Shown one piece after another: positions 34,909 through 44,248 of a stretch of 64,000 nt of DNA (positions within the stretch are counted from its first letter, which is position 1; every line of letters starts with the position of its first letter). The notes under the pieces are model-generated. The model saw nothing but the letters and a program-made list of their open reading frames with translations. It searched no databases and was not told where the DNA came from. The stretch spans positions 1 to 64,000 of the forward strand of contig NZ_CAKMMG010000007.1 of the NCBI RefSeq assembly GCF_927798115.1, read 5' to 3'. This stretch comes from Paenibacillus auburnensis. GTDB taxonomy: Bacteria > Bacillota > Bacilli > Paenibacillales > Paenibacillaceae. The position numbers and the translations under genes were made by a program.

Positions 34909-37900
34909 ACAGATTTTCAGGGTCCCGGATTACCCAACAGATGTACACCCGTGAACGGCGCGGGGTTTACCGGGCAACCGAGGGCTTCGATACAGTAGCT
35001 AAGTCAGAGAGTCTCGACAACAATTTTGTCAAAAAAATGCTGCATCCCTTCTGCCTCTACGATGCTCCGGCTGAGCTCGCGGCACGCGGCGAAAAGAATG
35101 AGGACATGTATCCGGCCGCGCTGCATCTGTTCCATACGGAAGCGAACGAGACGGTCATTGGACAAAGCCGCTATCTGGCGGCTGATTTTACCGGGCAGCG
35201 CAGCGCTTTTTTTGCCCATAACTTTATCGTTCCCCCGATTCGTTCGGAGGAGATCGTGGAGCATTATGGGGATTGGCTGCATGCGGACTTTGCCGTGAGC
35301 TATGAAGGAGAACCCGGAGGGACGCTGCCGGAACTTGAGGACATTCCTGTAACGCCTCGTGAACGGCGGCCGGAGCCGCTGGCGGTACTGCGGTCACTTG
35401 GGTTTGGTGAAGAGCCATTCAAGGCGCTGCTGCAGGCGGTCATGCTCTCGGTGGCAGGAAAGAAAAAAATATACATTGCCCTGGACGTGCCGGTCTCCGA
35501 GCTGTCGCGGCGCGCTGCCGAACTGACGGAAGTCATCTACAGTGTGCTGCCGTATGATTTCCGCCGCAGGCTGGGCGTGATTACTTATGCAAGTGAGCCG
35601 CAGAACCGGAAGTTCATTCACCTGACTTATGTGGAAAAAGGCTCGCTGCGCCCGGGGGACCGGAATATCGAGAAGGATTACGTGTTTGATCTGGTCTCCG
35701 GCCGGATGTTGAATGCCGATTTCGGCGGGACGCCGCAACCCTTTGCCGACCTGGCCTGGAGGACGCTAAGCCAAAAGGGGAGCCTTGAGGACTTTGCCCG
35801 TTTTGCCGATGCGCTGCTGCTGGGCGAAGGGGTGGAACGCAAGCTCCAGCTTGCGCTATACAATGAGCTGGCGGTATTTTATGAGATTGAGCAGGGTAAT
35901 GAGCCGCTGTATACCGGGAACAAAAATGCGGTGCTGGCAGGATTGCTGTCCTACCTGAAGCCGGAGGGTGCGCTTGCGTCACGGGTCCGGCTGAACGATA
36001 TGTTCCTGGAGCGGTTCGACCGCGAATATGATGTGATCCGTCAACGGGGGATTCCCCAGCCGGAGATTATGGAGCAGTTTAAGGAGTATTTTGCGCTGCA
36101 GGGCCATCATTACCGGGGCAAAATCGTCGATTACTTCATAAACGGCATGTACAATTGTACAACTGCAGGCCGGGAGGATGTGCTGGCAGAGGCGTATAGC
36201 ATTATCGAGAGCAATGATGAGCTTAGTGAGGCCTTCTTCCAAAAAGTGCTGGGACAGGCTGTGTTCCGCAAAGCATTATTGGAGCCCTACATGGAATCCA
36301 GGCTGGCTGCAGCGGTGAAGCCGGCGGATGTGCTGCGCTTTGCCGCCCACTGGGGCCGGTTTCTGCCTGAAATGCTCCAGCAGCCCTTTGTCCGTGATGG
36401 CGCTAAGGAATATTTGCTGGAGAAGCTTCAGCATGACGATAATCCGGTTGGGGCTGTAGCGGCAATTCATGAATTTGTCGAGAAGGCGGAAAAAGAGCGG
36501 CGCAGAGGCAGCGGCCTCTATCCTGAGGCGCTGACGCTGCTCCAGGAGCTGGCAGCTGCCGCTGACCGTTCCCTGCTGAACCGGGTATCGCTCGAGGAAC
36601 TGACGCAGGAGCAGCTGCTGGATATTTCGTTCCTGCGCTACCGGGATACGGGAGAGTGGCAGCCGCCGCTGGATGCCATCAATAAACGCAAGGCCAATGC
36701 GCTCCGCGCCGCCTACCGCTGGTTCGGTGAGGAGAATCCGGATGAGGACATCTTTGCCGGCCTGGCCCCGAGAGAGCTGGACGACGTGCAGCTGCTCGGA
36801 CGCCGCTGGCTGAAGGAAGCGCGCAGTGTGGAGCCGTTTGACCGGCTGCCGCTGGCCTTTTATCACAGCAGTGAACGTGAGGACGGACCGCTGGATTATG
36901 ATGCGCTGCTGGAGATGGTCGCACGCAAGGCGGGCGGGGATAAAGAGGCGGTGTACCGCTTTTTCGCCTGGTCACAGGGCAGCCGGTTGTTCACCGTTTC
37001 GAATAAGAAGCTGTGGCCGGGGTACCGCAGAGCGATTCTGAAATATTTTCAGAACAGTGACCGCGAAGCGTTCAAGAACCGGGAATTCCGCAAAACCTAT
37101 GCCGCCTCCGCAGGACCGGCGCTGCAAAATGTCTATAACGAAGCCCGGGGCAAGCTGGCTTCGCCGCTGGCGCGGTGGATCAGCCGCAGCCGATTTCAAC
37201 TCCTGATCACCGGCTCCGTGCTGGGGATCACGGTGATTGCGGTGATCATCGCAATCAGCCTGCTGCGGCCGGACCCGGCAGATACCGTGCTGCCGGAGAG
37301 TAGTGCCGGGGCAGGCGGCAGCCAGCCGCCTGTCACTGTAGCACTCAGCGGCAGCGGAACAGCGGCGGGCAGCCGGCTGGTGTTCACCTTCGCCGATGCG
37401 GCGGAGTGCTCCGCCTTCAAACCGGCGGAGATTGGGGTGATGTCCGGCGGGGACGTGACGGACACGTACAAGGTCACGGCGACGGCGGGTACTTGCCTCG
37501 TGCCGTCGCCTTCGCCGGAGCCGGACGCCGCTGCTACTGATGGCGGCGCGTCAGCGGCTGCGAGCGATGCAGCCGCGGGAACAGACGGCGGCGCGAACGC
37601 GGCTGCCGGAACGAACGACGGCGCAGCGGGTAACGCAAGCGCCGGAACAGACAGTGGCGCGGCGGGTAACGCAGGTGCCGGCACAGACGGTGGCGCAGCG
37701 GGTAACGCTAGCGCCGGAACGGGCAGCGGGGACCAGGACGTCTCGTCCCCGCCGTCAACCGGCCAGCCCGGCGCAGCGGCTTATCAGGTCACGGTTGATC
37801 TGGAACCGGGAGCTGAGCTGGCCGCGGGCAGCATGATTGTCGCCGGTGACTACAAGCTGATTGTCCAGTCTGCCCCGGACACCGCACCTGTTCCGTCGCA

Positions 37901-38039
37901 GGCGGTTCAGCCTTCGGCGACAGCTGAGGCAACAACTGGTGCTGACGCTGAGACTGGCGCTAATGCCGACGGTAGAGCTAATACTGCTAACGACACTAAC
38001 ACTTCGGAAAATGCTAATGCTACTAACGGTTCTAATTGA
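34905..38039 (+). CDS. GTPase-associated protein 1 (GAP1)-like membrane protein
   Basis: This 1044-residue protein has an N-terminal domain (about 10-270) matching the GAP1-N pattern: QMYTRERRGVYRATEGFDTVAKS, the KKMLHP motif, and LPYDFRRRLGVITYAS. A helical middle and C-terminal region follows (about 290-755). Residues about 766-789 form one transmembrane helix. The last 250 residues are outside the membrane: a beta segment, an Ala/Gly/Thr tandem-repeat linker (about 890-943), another beta segment and a Thr/Asn/Ala-rich tail. The start GTG 34905 overlaps the GTPase stop. It probably senses outside and controls the GTPase inside. A terminator follows. Confidence 0.82.
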   Translation: MNRFSGSRITQQMYTRERRGVYRATEGFDTVAKSESLDNNFVKKMLHPFCLYDAPAELAARGEKNEDMYPAALHLFHTEANETVIGQSRYLAADFTGQRSAFFAHNFIVPPIRSEEIVEHYGDWLHADFAVSYEGEPGGTLPELEDIPVTPRERRPEPLAVLRSLGFGEEPFKALLQAVMLSVAGKKKIYIALDVPVSELSRRAAELTEVIYSVLPYDFRRRLGVITYASEPQNRKFIHLTYVEKGSLRPGDRNIEKDYVFDLVSGRMLNADFGGTPQPFADLAWRTLSQKGSLEDFARFADALLLGEGVERKLQLALYNELAVFYEIEQGNEPLYTGNKNAVLAGLLSYLKPEGALASRVRLNDMFLERFDREYDVIRQRGIPQPEIMEQFKEYFALQGHHYRGKIVDYFINGMYNCTTAGREDVLAEAYSIIESNDELSEAFFQKVLGQAVFRKALLEPYMESRLAAAVKPADVLRFAAHWGRFLPEMLQQPFVRDGAKEYLLEKLQHDDNPVGAVAAIHEFVEKAEKERRRGSGLYPEALTLLQELAAAADRSLLNRVSLEELTQEQLLDISFLRYRDTGEWQPPLDAINKRKANALRAAYRWFGEENPDEDIFAGLAPRELDDVQLLGRRWLKEARSVEPFDRLPLAFYHSSEREDGPLDYDALLEMVARKAGGDKEAVYRFFAWSQGSRLFTVSNKKLWPGYRRAILKYFQNSDREAFKNREFRKTYAASAGPALQNVYNEARGKLASPLARWISRSRFQLLITGSVLGITVIAVIIAISLLRPDPADTVLPESSAGAGGSQPPVTVALSGSGTAAGSRLVFTFADAAECSAFKPAEIGVMSGGDVTDTYKVTATAGTCLVPSPSPEPDAAATDGGASAAASDAAAGTDGGANAAAGTNDGAAGNASAGTDSGAAGNAGAGTDGGAAGNASAGTGSGDQDVSSPPSTGQPGAAAYQVTVDLEPGAELAAGSMIVAGDYKLIVQSAPDTAPVPSQAVQPSATAEATTGADAETGANADGRANTANDTNTSENANATNGSN
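37572..37733 (+). repeat. 36-bp tandem repeats in the GAP1-like gene
   Basis: Units start at 37605, 37641 and 37677 (36 bp each), with a shorter unit before (37572) and a partial one after (37713). They encode a 12-residue repeat of the type AGTDSGAAGNAG. The near-identity of third-codon positions suggests recent expansion and likely length variation among strains. Confidence 0.82.
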
Positions 38040-38154
38040 ACTAACGTAAGTTACGGAACCAAAGTATTTTCAGAACCGGCAATACTAACGCTCGGAGTCA
38101 GCAGACACTGTTGTGCGCCGAGTAACAAGAGTAAGCAAAGTTACACAGAACTAC

Positions 38155-38211
38155 ATCCTGAACAGCACATGTTGCCGCAAACAATACGGCAGGTGCGTTC
38201 AGGATTTTTTT
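38155..38211 (+). terminator. Terminator at the end of the GTPase-GAP1 operon
   Basis: ATCCTGAAC (38155-38163) pairs with GTTCAGGAT (38197-38205), with an inner GCCG/CGGC hairpin, followed by seven T. It lies 115 bp past the GAP1-like stop. Confidence 0.85.
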
Positions 38212-38218
38212 ATGCTGA

Positions 38219-38405
38219 TGAGTTGGATTTCCTCCCGCTAACACCGGCTGAAAAGGGGAACATCCACAACTAGTTGGAAATAATCCCGCTAATTATCTTC
38301 TTTTCTGCCGCCTATCCTCGAAACAGCCGAATATAGTGGAGGAATTCCACTTAGTTCCCCTAGTAAGTCTATTTTCGCAGGATTAGCGGTAGTTTATCCA
38401 ACTAA
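38219..38405. repeat. Paenibacillus-style intergenic repeat with inverted arms
   Basis: A left arm (38271-38293, TAGTTGGA...CCGCTAAT) and a right arm (38382-38404, ATTAGCGG...TCCAACTA) are imperfect inverted copies. A third direct copy of the left arm lies at about 38220-38240. Between the arms is a smaller hairpin (about 38334-38352, GTGGA paired with TCCAC). There is no reading frame. The rest of 38040-38588 shows no gene. Confidence 0.6.
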
Positions 38406-38588
38406 TAGGGTTCCTTTCGTGTTTCTCTCAGAATCTGAAACATAGGCACACAGTACATAGAGTAAACCAGATACAGTCTGCGGTCATCGCGCCCACGGCA
38501 AGCCGAAGCTGTATTGAAGCAGCTTTTCTATAGACATACAGGGGAATACTAGATATGATTATGAATATTAAAATTTCATAGGCTTTTG

Positions 38589-38770
38589 AAAAAGGTGCGG
38601 ATTCTATATCCATTGATAGAACCGCTTAAAAGGGAAGGCCGGTGTAAATCCGGCGCGGTCCCGCCACTGTGATGCGGAGCAACTCCTGCTTGAAGCCACT
38701 GTCCAGCCAATAACACGGACGGGAAGGCCGGGAGAAGCGATGAGGCATAAGCCAGGAGACCTGCCTTTTT
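38589..38770 (+). promoter_or_regulatory. Cobalamin riboswitch
   Basis: The conserved core is present: GGGAAGGCCGGTG followed by AAATCCGGCGCGG and TCCCGCCACTGTGA, then the 3' B12 box GCCAGGAGACCTGCC (38751-38765). In this class adenosyl- or methylcobalamin binding lowers expression of downstream genes, usually through a terminator. Here a terminator stands at 38877-38900, before the surface-protein gene. It therefore ties that gene, and probably the lipoprotein and ECF transporter genes after it, to vitamin B12 status. Confidence 0.95.
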
Positions 38771-38876
38771 CGCGAACGTTTCTATTCTTCGTGGGGTAAG
38801 AATGCGGAACATATGCAGATGGACGGTGGCTTGCAGGAATCAATTAGCCTCGGCCCTGAATTTGTATGCTTCCCGG

Positions 38877-38900
38877 ACCGCCCTTAAGAGGGCGGTTTTT
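38877..38900 (+). terminator. Terminator of the riboswitch expression platform
   Basis: ACCGCCC (38877-38883) pairs with GGGCGGT (38890-38896) around a 6-nt loop, followed by five T. It stands between the aptamer and the start codon, as expected for transcriptional control. I did not find the antiterminator by eye. Confidence 0.82.
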
Positions 38901-38951
38901 ATGTTGTCTGCTGGACTGCAAGACTATTTTATCTATGGAAAGAGGTTAACG

Positions 38952-41900
38952 ATGAAGAGGATGTTCCCCGTCAAGTTTTTTAGACTAGGCCTGGCTTTAT
39001 TGCTGGTTATCTCGATTATAGGAGCTGCTATCGTTCCTTCCGGGCAGGCGGCAGTTGCAGCCGAATCCTCCCCGGCTGTACTGGGTACAGATACTGTTAC
39101 AGATACGGTGTATGCGGCAGCGGGCCAAATTAGCGCGACAGAAGCCACTTACAAGACTGCCGAATATATTTTAGACAGCGGCGTGACGTCTGAATGGCAA
39201 GCCATCGGACTTGCCCAGGCTGGCTACAGGGTGCCGGACAGCTATGTCCAGTCCCTGACTCAGCAAGTGCAGACTGCCGGCGGCAGCTACTCCAGCGTCA
39301 CCGAGTATGCACGTATTGTGCTTGCGGTGAAGGCTGTAGGTGCTGATCCGGCGGATTTTGCCGGCAACGGTTCAACCGCAGGCTACAATCTGCTCGAACG
39401 TATCTATAACAATGAGAAAATCAGCGGCCAGACGCTGAACTATCCCGTGTATGCGCTGCTGGCACTGGATTCCGGGAATTACACCCTTCCGGGGAATGCC
39501 AAGTGGACCAAGGCGGCGCTCTTAACCGAAATTCTGTCTAAGCAAAATGCAGACGGCGGCTTTGCCCTGAATTCTGGTGCAAGCGAGCCGGATATAACGG
39601 CGATGGCCTTAACGGCCCTGTCCGCATACAAAAGCGATCCGGCGGTAGTGACAGCCGGACAAAAAGCGGTAGCCTGGCTCTCGGCAACACAGGACAGTAA
39701 AGGCGGCTATGGCGATAACAGCGAAAGCGCCGCCCAGGTCATCATCGGGCTGACCTCTTTTGGGATTGACCCTGCGGGCGCCCAGTTTACCAAAAACGGA
39801 GCGGATCTGGTCGGAAGACTGCTGAGCTTCCAAACCTCATCCGGCGGATTCATTCATAACAGTGGCGGCAGCATTAACCCGTTTGCAACCGAGCAGGGAC
39901 TGCAGGCGCTGGTCGCTTATAACCTGTTCAGCGGCGGCAGCAACGGTAAGCTGTACGACTTTACGAAACCTGCGGCGCAGAATCCACTGGTATATGTTCC
40001 GCTTGTCATAGAAGGGCCTCAGGGCACACTGGGCCAGGGAAATGCTTATGCAGCAAACGCGCTCGAAGCGCTGGAGAAAGTGGCGGCCCAGAAGGGGCTG
40101 GCGATTAAGAATCCGTCCGGCAGCTATGTTACGGGGATCGGCAATGTATTCGCCGGAACCTACGGCGGCTGGGACGGCTGGATGTATGCTGTGGTCCGCG
40201 GCGGACAGTGGCTGAATCCCGATGTAGGGATGAAGGACTTCAAGCTGAAGGACTCGGACCGGGTAATCGTTTATTACGCGGGCAGCGATACACAGCTTGT
40301 GGAATCCGTGACCTTATCCAAGGCGCAGCCTGGGGAAGAGGAGCCTTTTACCGTCACGGTTAATCAGATTAAATGGGTCTGGGATAACACAACCTTTACG
40401 TCCAGTCCGGTAATCTCAAAGGCAGCCGGGGTAGAGGTCGCGATCGGGGATCAGAAGGCTGTTACGGATAAAGACGGCAAAGCCGAATTCACCACAGGGG
40501 TAGCGGCAGGCGATTATACGCTGACTGTTACCGGTTATGTGGCGGGGGCTGCGCCAAAAGTTGCAAAATACACGCAGGCTATAACCGTAATCTCGAAAAA
40601 TGTATCCGCCTATCTGGCGGTTGAAGGACCGGATAAAACGGTTGCAGAGGGCACGATAAAAGCAGCCAATGTGCTGGCAGCACTGAAGAAGCTGACAGCA
40701 TCGCAGAGTATTCCGCTGCAAATTACGGATTCTGCCTATGGCAGCTATGTTTCCGGCATTGCCGGAATAGCGAATGGAACCCGTGATGCCTACTGGAATT
40801 TTGTTGTTTTGCGCAGCGGGGAATGGATATACCCAAGTGTGGGTATGGGGGATTTTGAACTGCAGGCAGCCGATAAGGTGCTTGTCTACTTTGGCGGAAC
40901 AACTACGCAGATCGTGGATAAGGTTGAGACTTCTCCGCTGCAACCGAAACCGGGTGAGCCGTTCACCATTAAGGTTACGCAGAAAAAGTGGGTATGGAAC
41001 AAAACCACTTCTACCAGTGATCCGGTGGTTTCACCTGCGGCAGGTGTACAGGTTACTCTTGCCGGTACAACCTTAACAACGGATAACCAAGGCCAGGCTG
41101 TTGTCGAAAAAGGACTGTCCAGCAAAATCTATACAGTGGCTGTTACTGGTTATGTCGGAGGTGCAGCTCCCAAAGTTGTCCGCTACACGCAGTCACTGAA
41201 GGTGGCTCCGGGCAATGTTTCGGCCGAACTGTCTATTGAAGGACCGCAGGGTCCACTGGCCGAAGGCACGCTTGATGCCTACAATGCGTTCGATGCGCTG
41301 CAGCAGCTCGCTGCTTCCAGCGGCATTCCGCTGCAAAGCACAGAGTCCTCATATGGTATTTTTGTCTGGGGCATAGGCGGAATAGAGAATGGAACTTACA
41401 GTCCTGCGGACTATTGGGGCTTCGCAGTTTCTCGCGGCGGGAAATGGATTTATCCGGATGTAGGCTTGAATGATTTTGTACTGCAGCCATCCGACAAGGT
41501 GCTTGTCTACTATACAGGAGCCAACACGCAGGTGGTCAATTCACTGGCCGTCTCCACTGCGCAGCCGAAGTCAGGCGAGGCGTTCACCGTTACGGTGGAA
41601 CAGATAAAATGGGTATGGAATAATGAGACCTATACGTCAGACCCGGTAATCTCCAAGGCAGCGGGTGTACAGGTAAGCGCCGGGGAAGTAACCGTAACAA
41701 CGAACGCTGAGGGTGTGGCTTCCTTCCAGCAGGGCTTGCCTGCCGGTTCATACACGCTGGCTGTAACCGGGTATGTAGAAGGGAAGACGCCTAATATCGC
41801 CCGCTACACACAGCGGCTTACGGTAATCGATCCGCCAACGGCGACCATCTCTGTCATCGGTGACAGTGTAAAGGGAACTATTCTGCCGGGTACCACAGTC

Positions 41901-44111
41901 ATCCTGAATGACGGTGAAACCGCCTATAGTCTGCTGGTCCGCCAGCTTGGAAGCAAGGTGGTCAGCAGCGGTACAGGCAGTGACATCTACATCCGCTCCA
42001 TCGACGGTCTGGGAGAAGGAGACCGCGGGCCGGAGAGCGGCTGGATGTACTCCGTAAATGGAGAATTTCCAAATTACAGCGCAGCAAGTTATAAGCTAAG
42101 TAACGGGGATACAGTGGCTTGGCGTTATACCGTCAAGAATGGAGACTTAGGAGGTAACGTTAGCGGTTCAGGCAGCGCAGGTACAATTACTGGCGTTGAT
42201 ATCACTGCAGACAACACGCTCCCATTGAATCAGGTTGGCCAGACAACAATTGTATCAGGTACTGTCATGACTGCGGCAGAAGCAGCGGCGCTTAAGCAGC
42301 AGCTTGCATCTAATCTGGTCTCCCTGAATCAGGATGTGACTCCGGCTGCAGCAGCATCCTTGAAAGACAGCGGCGGTGAAGTAGAGCTGAAGCTGCCTGC
42401 CGGAGCCGTGTCCGGTACGGTAAAAATCAATGTGCGGGAGAGCAGCTCAAACCGTCCTGAACTGGTATCGGGATTGTATGATTTCAAGCCTGACGGCACG
42501 AAATTCCTGAAACCAGCGAATCTCTTGATCAAGATTCCTGTTACAGCAGCTAATCCGACCAATCTGGCCCTGGCTTGGCTGGACGAGACCACAGGCAGCT
42601 GGATACCGGTTCCTGCGTCACTTGACCTCAAGACAGGGATCATTACCGGTCAAGTCAGCCATTTTACAACATATGCGGTAGTGGATCGCAGCAAATTTGA
42701 GCCTAAGCAGGACCAACTGAGGAGCGATATTGCAGCTACAGCTGCAAAGGTTGCGGCAGCCGGAGAACTCAGTGACTGGCAGGCGCTTGGCCTGGCCCGT
42801 TCCGGCCACACCGTACCGGCCGGTTACCTTAGTGGGGTGAAAGAGCAGCTTGCCGCAAGCCAGGGCGAGTTCCGCAAAGTTACGGATTATGAGCGGCTGG
42901 TACTGGCCGTGGCCGCTGCAGGTGGAGATCCGCAGAGCATCGGCGGCGGAGGCTACAATCTGATCGAGAAAATCTACAACAATGACAAAATGGCCAGCCA
43001 GGGCAGCAACGGTTTGATTTTTGGCCTGATTGCCCTGGACATCGGTTCCTACAGTGTTCCGGCAGGTGCGCTGTGGACCAAAGAACGGCTTATCCAGTCC
43101 ATTCTGGGATTGCAAAGTAAAGATGGAGGCTTCCCGCTGACTGCGGGCGGAACCGATGATGTGGATCTGACCGCGATGGCGGTAACCGCACTATCCTCCC
43201 ATACAGCGCAGACGGCTGTGCAGACTGCGCTGGATAAAGCGGTCACGTGGCTGTCACAGCAGCAGTTAGAGAACGGCGGCTATAAGCTGTCCGGGGTAGA
43301 GAACAGCGAGAGCACCGCACAGGTGATTATCGCTCTTAGTGCAGCGGGTGTAGGCCCGGGAGATGCACGCTTCGTCAAAGCGAAGGGCGGACTGCTAAGC
43401 CATCTGGCCTCATTCAGACAAGCGGACGGCGGTTATGCCCATGCCGCCGGCCAGCCGGAGAATAGTCTGGCTACCGAGCAGGCACTGCTGGCCCTGACTG
43501 CGTATAACCGTTTCCTGACAGGAGACAGCAAACTATTCAGTATCTCGCCTGCGTCTGACAGAAGTATCGTGTTTATAGACGAGGACCGCATTTCCTCCTG
43601 GGCGCGGGATGCCGTTTACGCCGCCTATGACCAAGGATTGATGAAGGGCGTCAGTGAAACCCATCTGGTCTTCGCGCCACAGCAGCAGCTTACCCGCGCT
43701 GAGTTCGCAGCCCTTCTGCTGAGGCTGATGAATCAGGAACCTTCCGCAGCTGCTGCAGCACCAGTATTCAGCGATGTGAAGCAGGGTGCGTGGTATTATG
43801 GAGCAGTGCTGAAGGCGAAGGAACTGGGCATAATCAGCGGTGTAACGGATGCTCTCTTTAATCCGAACGAAGTGGTTACCCGTCAGGATATGGCAGTCAT
43901 GATCTCCAGAGCCTTCAAGCTGGAGACCGGAGCTGCAGCTCCGGTGCAGGCCGGGGCTTTCACGGACGAGAGCCGGATCAGCAGCTATGCGCTGTCCGCA
44001 GTGCGTGCCGTTGTTGAACGGGGGTATATGACAGGCTTTAATGGGGCCTTTGATCCGAAGACAGAAGTGTCGAGAGAAATGGCCGCAGTTGTAGCGGTTA
44101 GATTGCCTTAA
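38952..44111 (+). CDS. S-layer-anchored, intrinsic-factor-like B12-capture protein
   Basis: This 1719-residue secreted protein starts at ATG 38952 after GAAAGAGG; the frame runs in from 38802 without a site. After a signal peptide (about 1-38), an alpha/alpha-barrel segment (about 56-328) shows prenyltransferase/squalene-cyclase-type repeats such as QNADGGFAL and DSKGGYGDN. Four DUF4430 domains follow (about 345-450, 550-656, 755-864, 962-1063), three of them joined by beta linkers. A ZU5-like stretch comes next (about 1100-1240), then a second alpha/alpha barrel (about 1253-1523) and three SLH domains (about 1538-1719) that bind wall polymers. Barrel plus DUF4430 is the architecture of animal intrinsic factor and transcobalamin. 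Riboswitch control supports corrinoid binding. Confidence 0.88.
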   Translation: MKRMFPVKFFRLGLALLLVISIIGAAIVPSGQAAVAAESSPAVLGTDTVTDTVYAAAGQISATEATYKTAEYILDSGVTSEWQAIGLAQAGYRVPDSYVQSLTQQVQTAGGSYSSVTEYARIVLAVKAVGADPADFAGNGSTAGYNLLERIYNNEKISGQTLNYPVYALLALDSGNYTLPGNAKWTKAALLTEILSKQNADGGFALNSGASEPDITAMALTALSAYKSDPAVVTAGQKAVAWLSATQDSKGGYGDNSESAAQVIIGLTSFGIDPAGAQFTKNGADLVGRLLSFQTSSGGFIHNSGGSINPFATEQGLQALVAYNLFSGGSNGKLYDFTKPAAQNPLVYVPLVIEGPQGTLGQGNAYAANALEALEKVAAQKGLAIKNPSGSYVTGIGNVFAGTYGGWDGWMYAVVRGGQWLNPDVGMKDFKLKDSDRVIVYYAGSDTQLVESVTLSKAQPGEEEPFTVTVNQIKWVWDNTTFTSSPVISKAAGVEVAIGDQKAVTDKDGKAEFTTGVAAGDYTLTVTGYVAGAAPKVAKYTQAITVISKNVSAYLAVEGPDKTVAEGTIKAANVLAALKKLTASQSIPLQITDSAYGSYVSGIAGIANGTRDAYWNFVVLRSGEWIYPSVGMGDFELQAADKVLVYFGGTTTQIVDKVETSPLQPKPGEPFTIKVTQKKWVWNKTTSTSDPVVSPAAGVQVTLAGTTLTTDNQGQAVVEKGLSSKIYTVAVTGYVGGAAPKVVRYTQSLKVAPGNVSAELSIEGPQGPLAEGTLDAYNAFDALQQLAASSGIPLQSTESSYGIFVWGIGGIENGTYSPADYWGFAVSRGGKWIYPDVGLNDFVLQPSDKVLVYYTGANTQVVNSLAVSTAQPKSGEAFTVTVEQIKWVWNNETYTSDPVISKAAGVQVSAGEVTVTTNAEGVASFQQGLPAGSYTLAVTGYVEGKTPNIARYTQRLTVIDPPTATISVIGDSVKGTILPGTTVILNDGETAYSLLVRQLGSKVVSSGTGSDIYIRSIDGLGEGDRGPESGWMYSVNGEFPNYSAASYKLSNGDTVAWRYTVKNGDLGGNVSGSGSAGTITGVDITADNTLPLNQVGQTTIVSGTVMTAAEAAALKQQLASNLVSLNQDVTPAAAASLKDSGGEVELKLPAGAVSGTVKINVRESSSNRPELVSGLYDFKPDGTKFLKPANLLIKIPVTAANPTNLALAWLDETTGSWIPVPASLDLKTGIITGQVSHFTTYAVVDRSKFEPKQDQLRSDIAATAAKVAAAGELSDWQALGLARSGHTVPAGYLSGVKEQLAASQGEFRKVTDYERLVLAVAAAGGDPQSIGGGGYNLIEKIYNNDKMASQGSNGLIFGLIALDIGSYSVPAGALWTKERLIQSILGLQSKDGGFPLTAGGTDDVDLTAMAVTALSSHTAQTAVQTALDKAVTWLSQQQLENGGYKLSGVENSESTAQVIIALSAAGVGPGDARFVKAKGGLLSHLASFRQADGGYAHAAGQPENSLATEQALLALTAYNRFLTGDSKLFSISPASDRSIVFIDEDRISSWARDAVYAAYDQGLMKGVSETHLVFAPQQQLTRAEFAALLLRLMNQEPSAAAAAPVFSDVKQGAWYYGAVLKAKELGIISGVTDALFNPNEVVTRQDMAVMISRAFKLETGAAAPVQAGAFTDESRISSYALSAVRAVVERGYMTGFNGAFDPKTEVSREMAAVVAVRLP
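39985..41838 (+). repeat. Three roughly 620-bp in-gene repeats
   Basis: The DUF4430-plus-linker unit occurs three times in a row, starting near 39985, 40600 and 41216. Protein similarity is clear (VEGP...GWMY/YWNF...WI/LYPDVG...DKVLVYY) but the DNA has diverged, so the duplication is old. A fourth, more distant DUF4430 follows without the same linker. Confidence 0.75.
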
Positions 44112-44248
44112 CAAAAGATTACCGCTGTAGGGGCAGATTTGCAGCCCGTTTTAAGATAGAATGATAACAGACATATTGGATAGGGATGGAACGGGGGAGC
44201 AGCAGGAAGCCCTCGTTCTTTCCCTTTTTTACGGAGGTGTGAACGTTA

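Noticed and set aside
44112..44248. A second B12 riboswitch before the lipoprotein gene
   Set aside because: No B12 box or aptamer core is present; only a small GC-rich hairpin and a T-rich tract.
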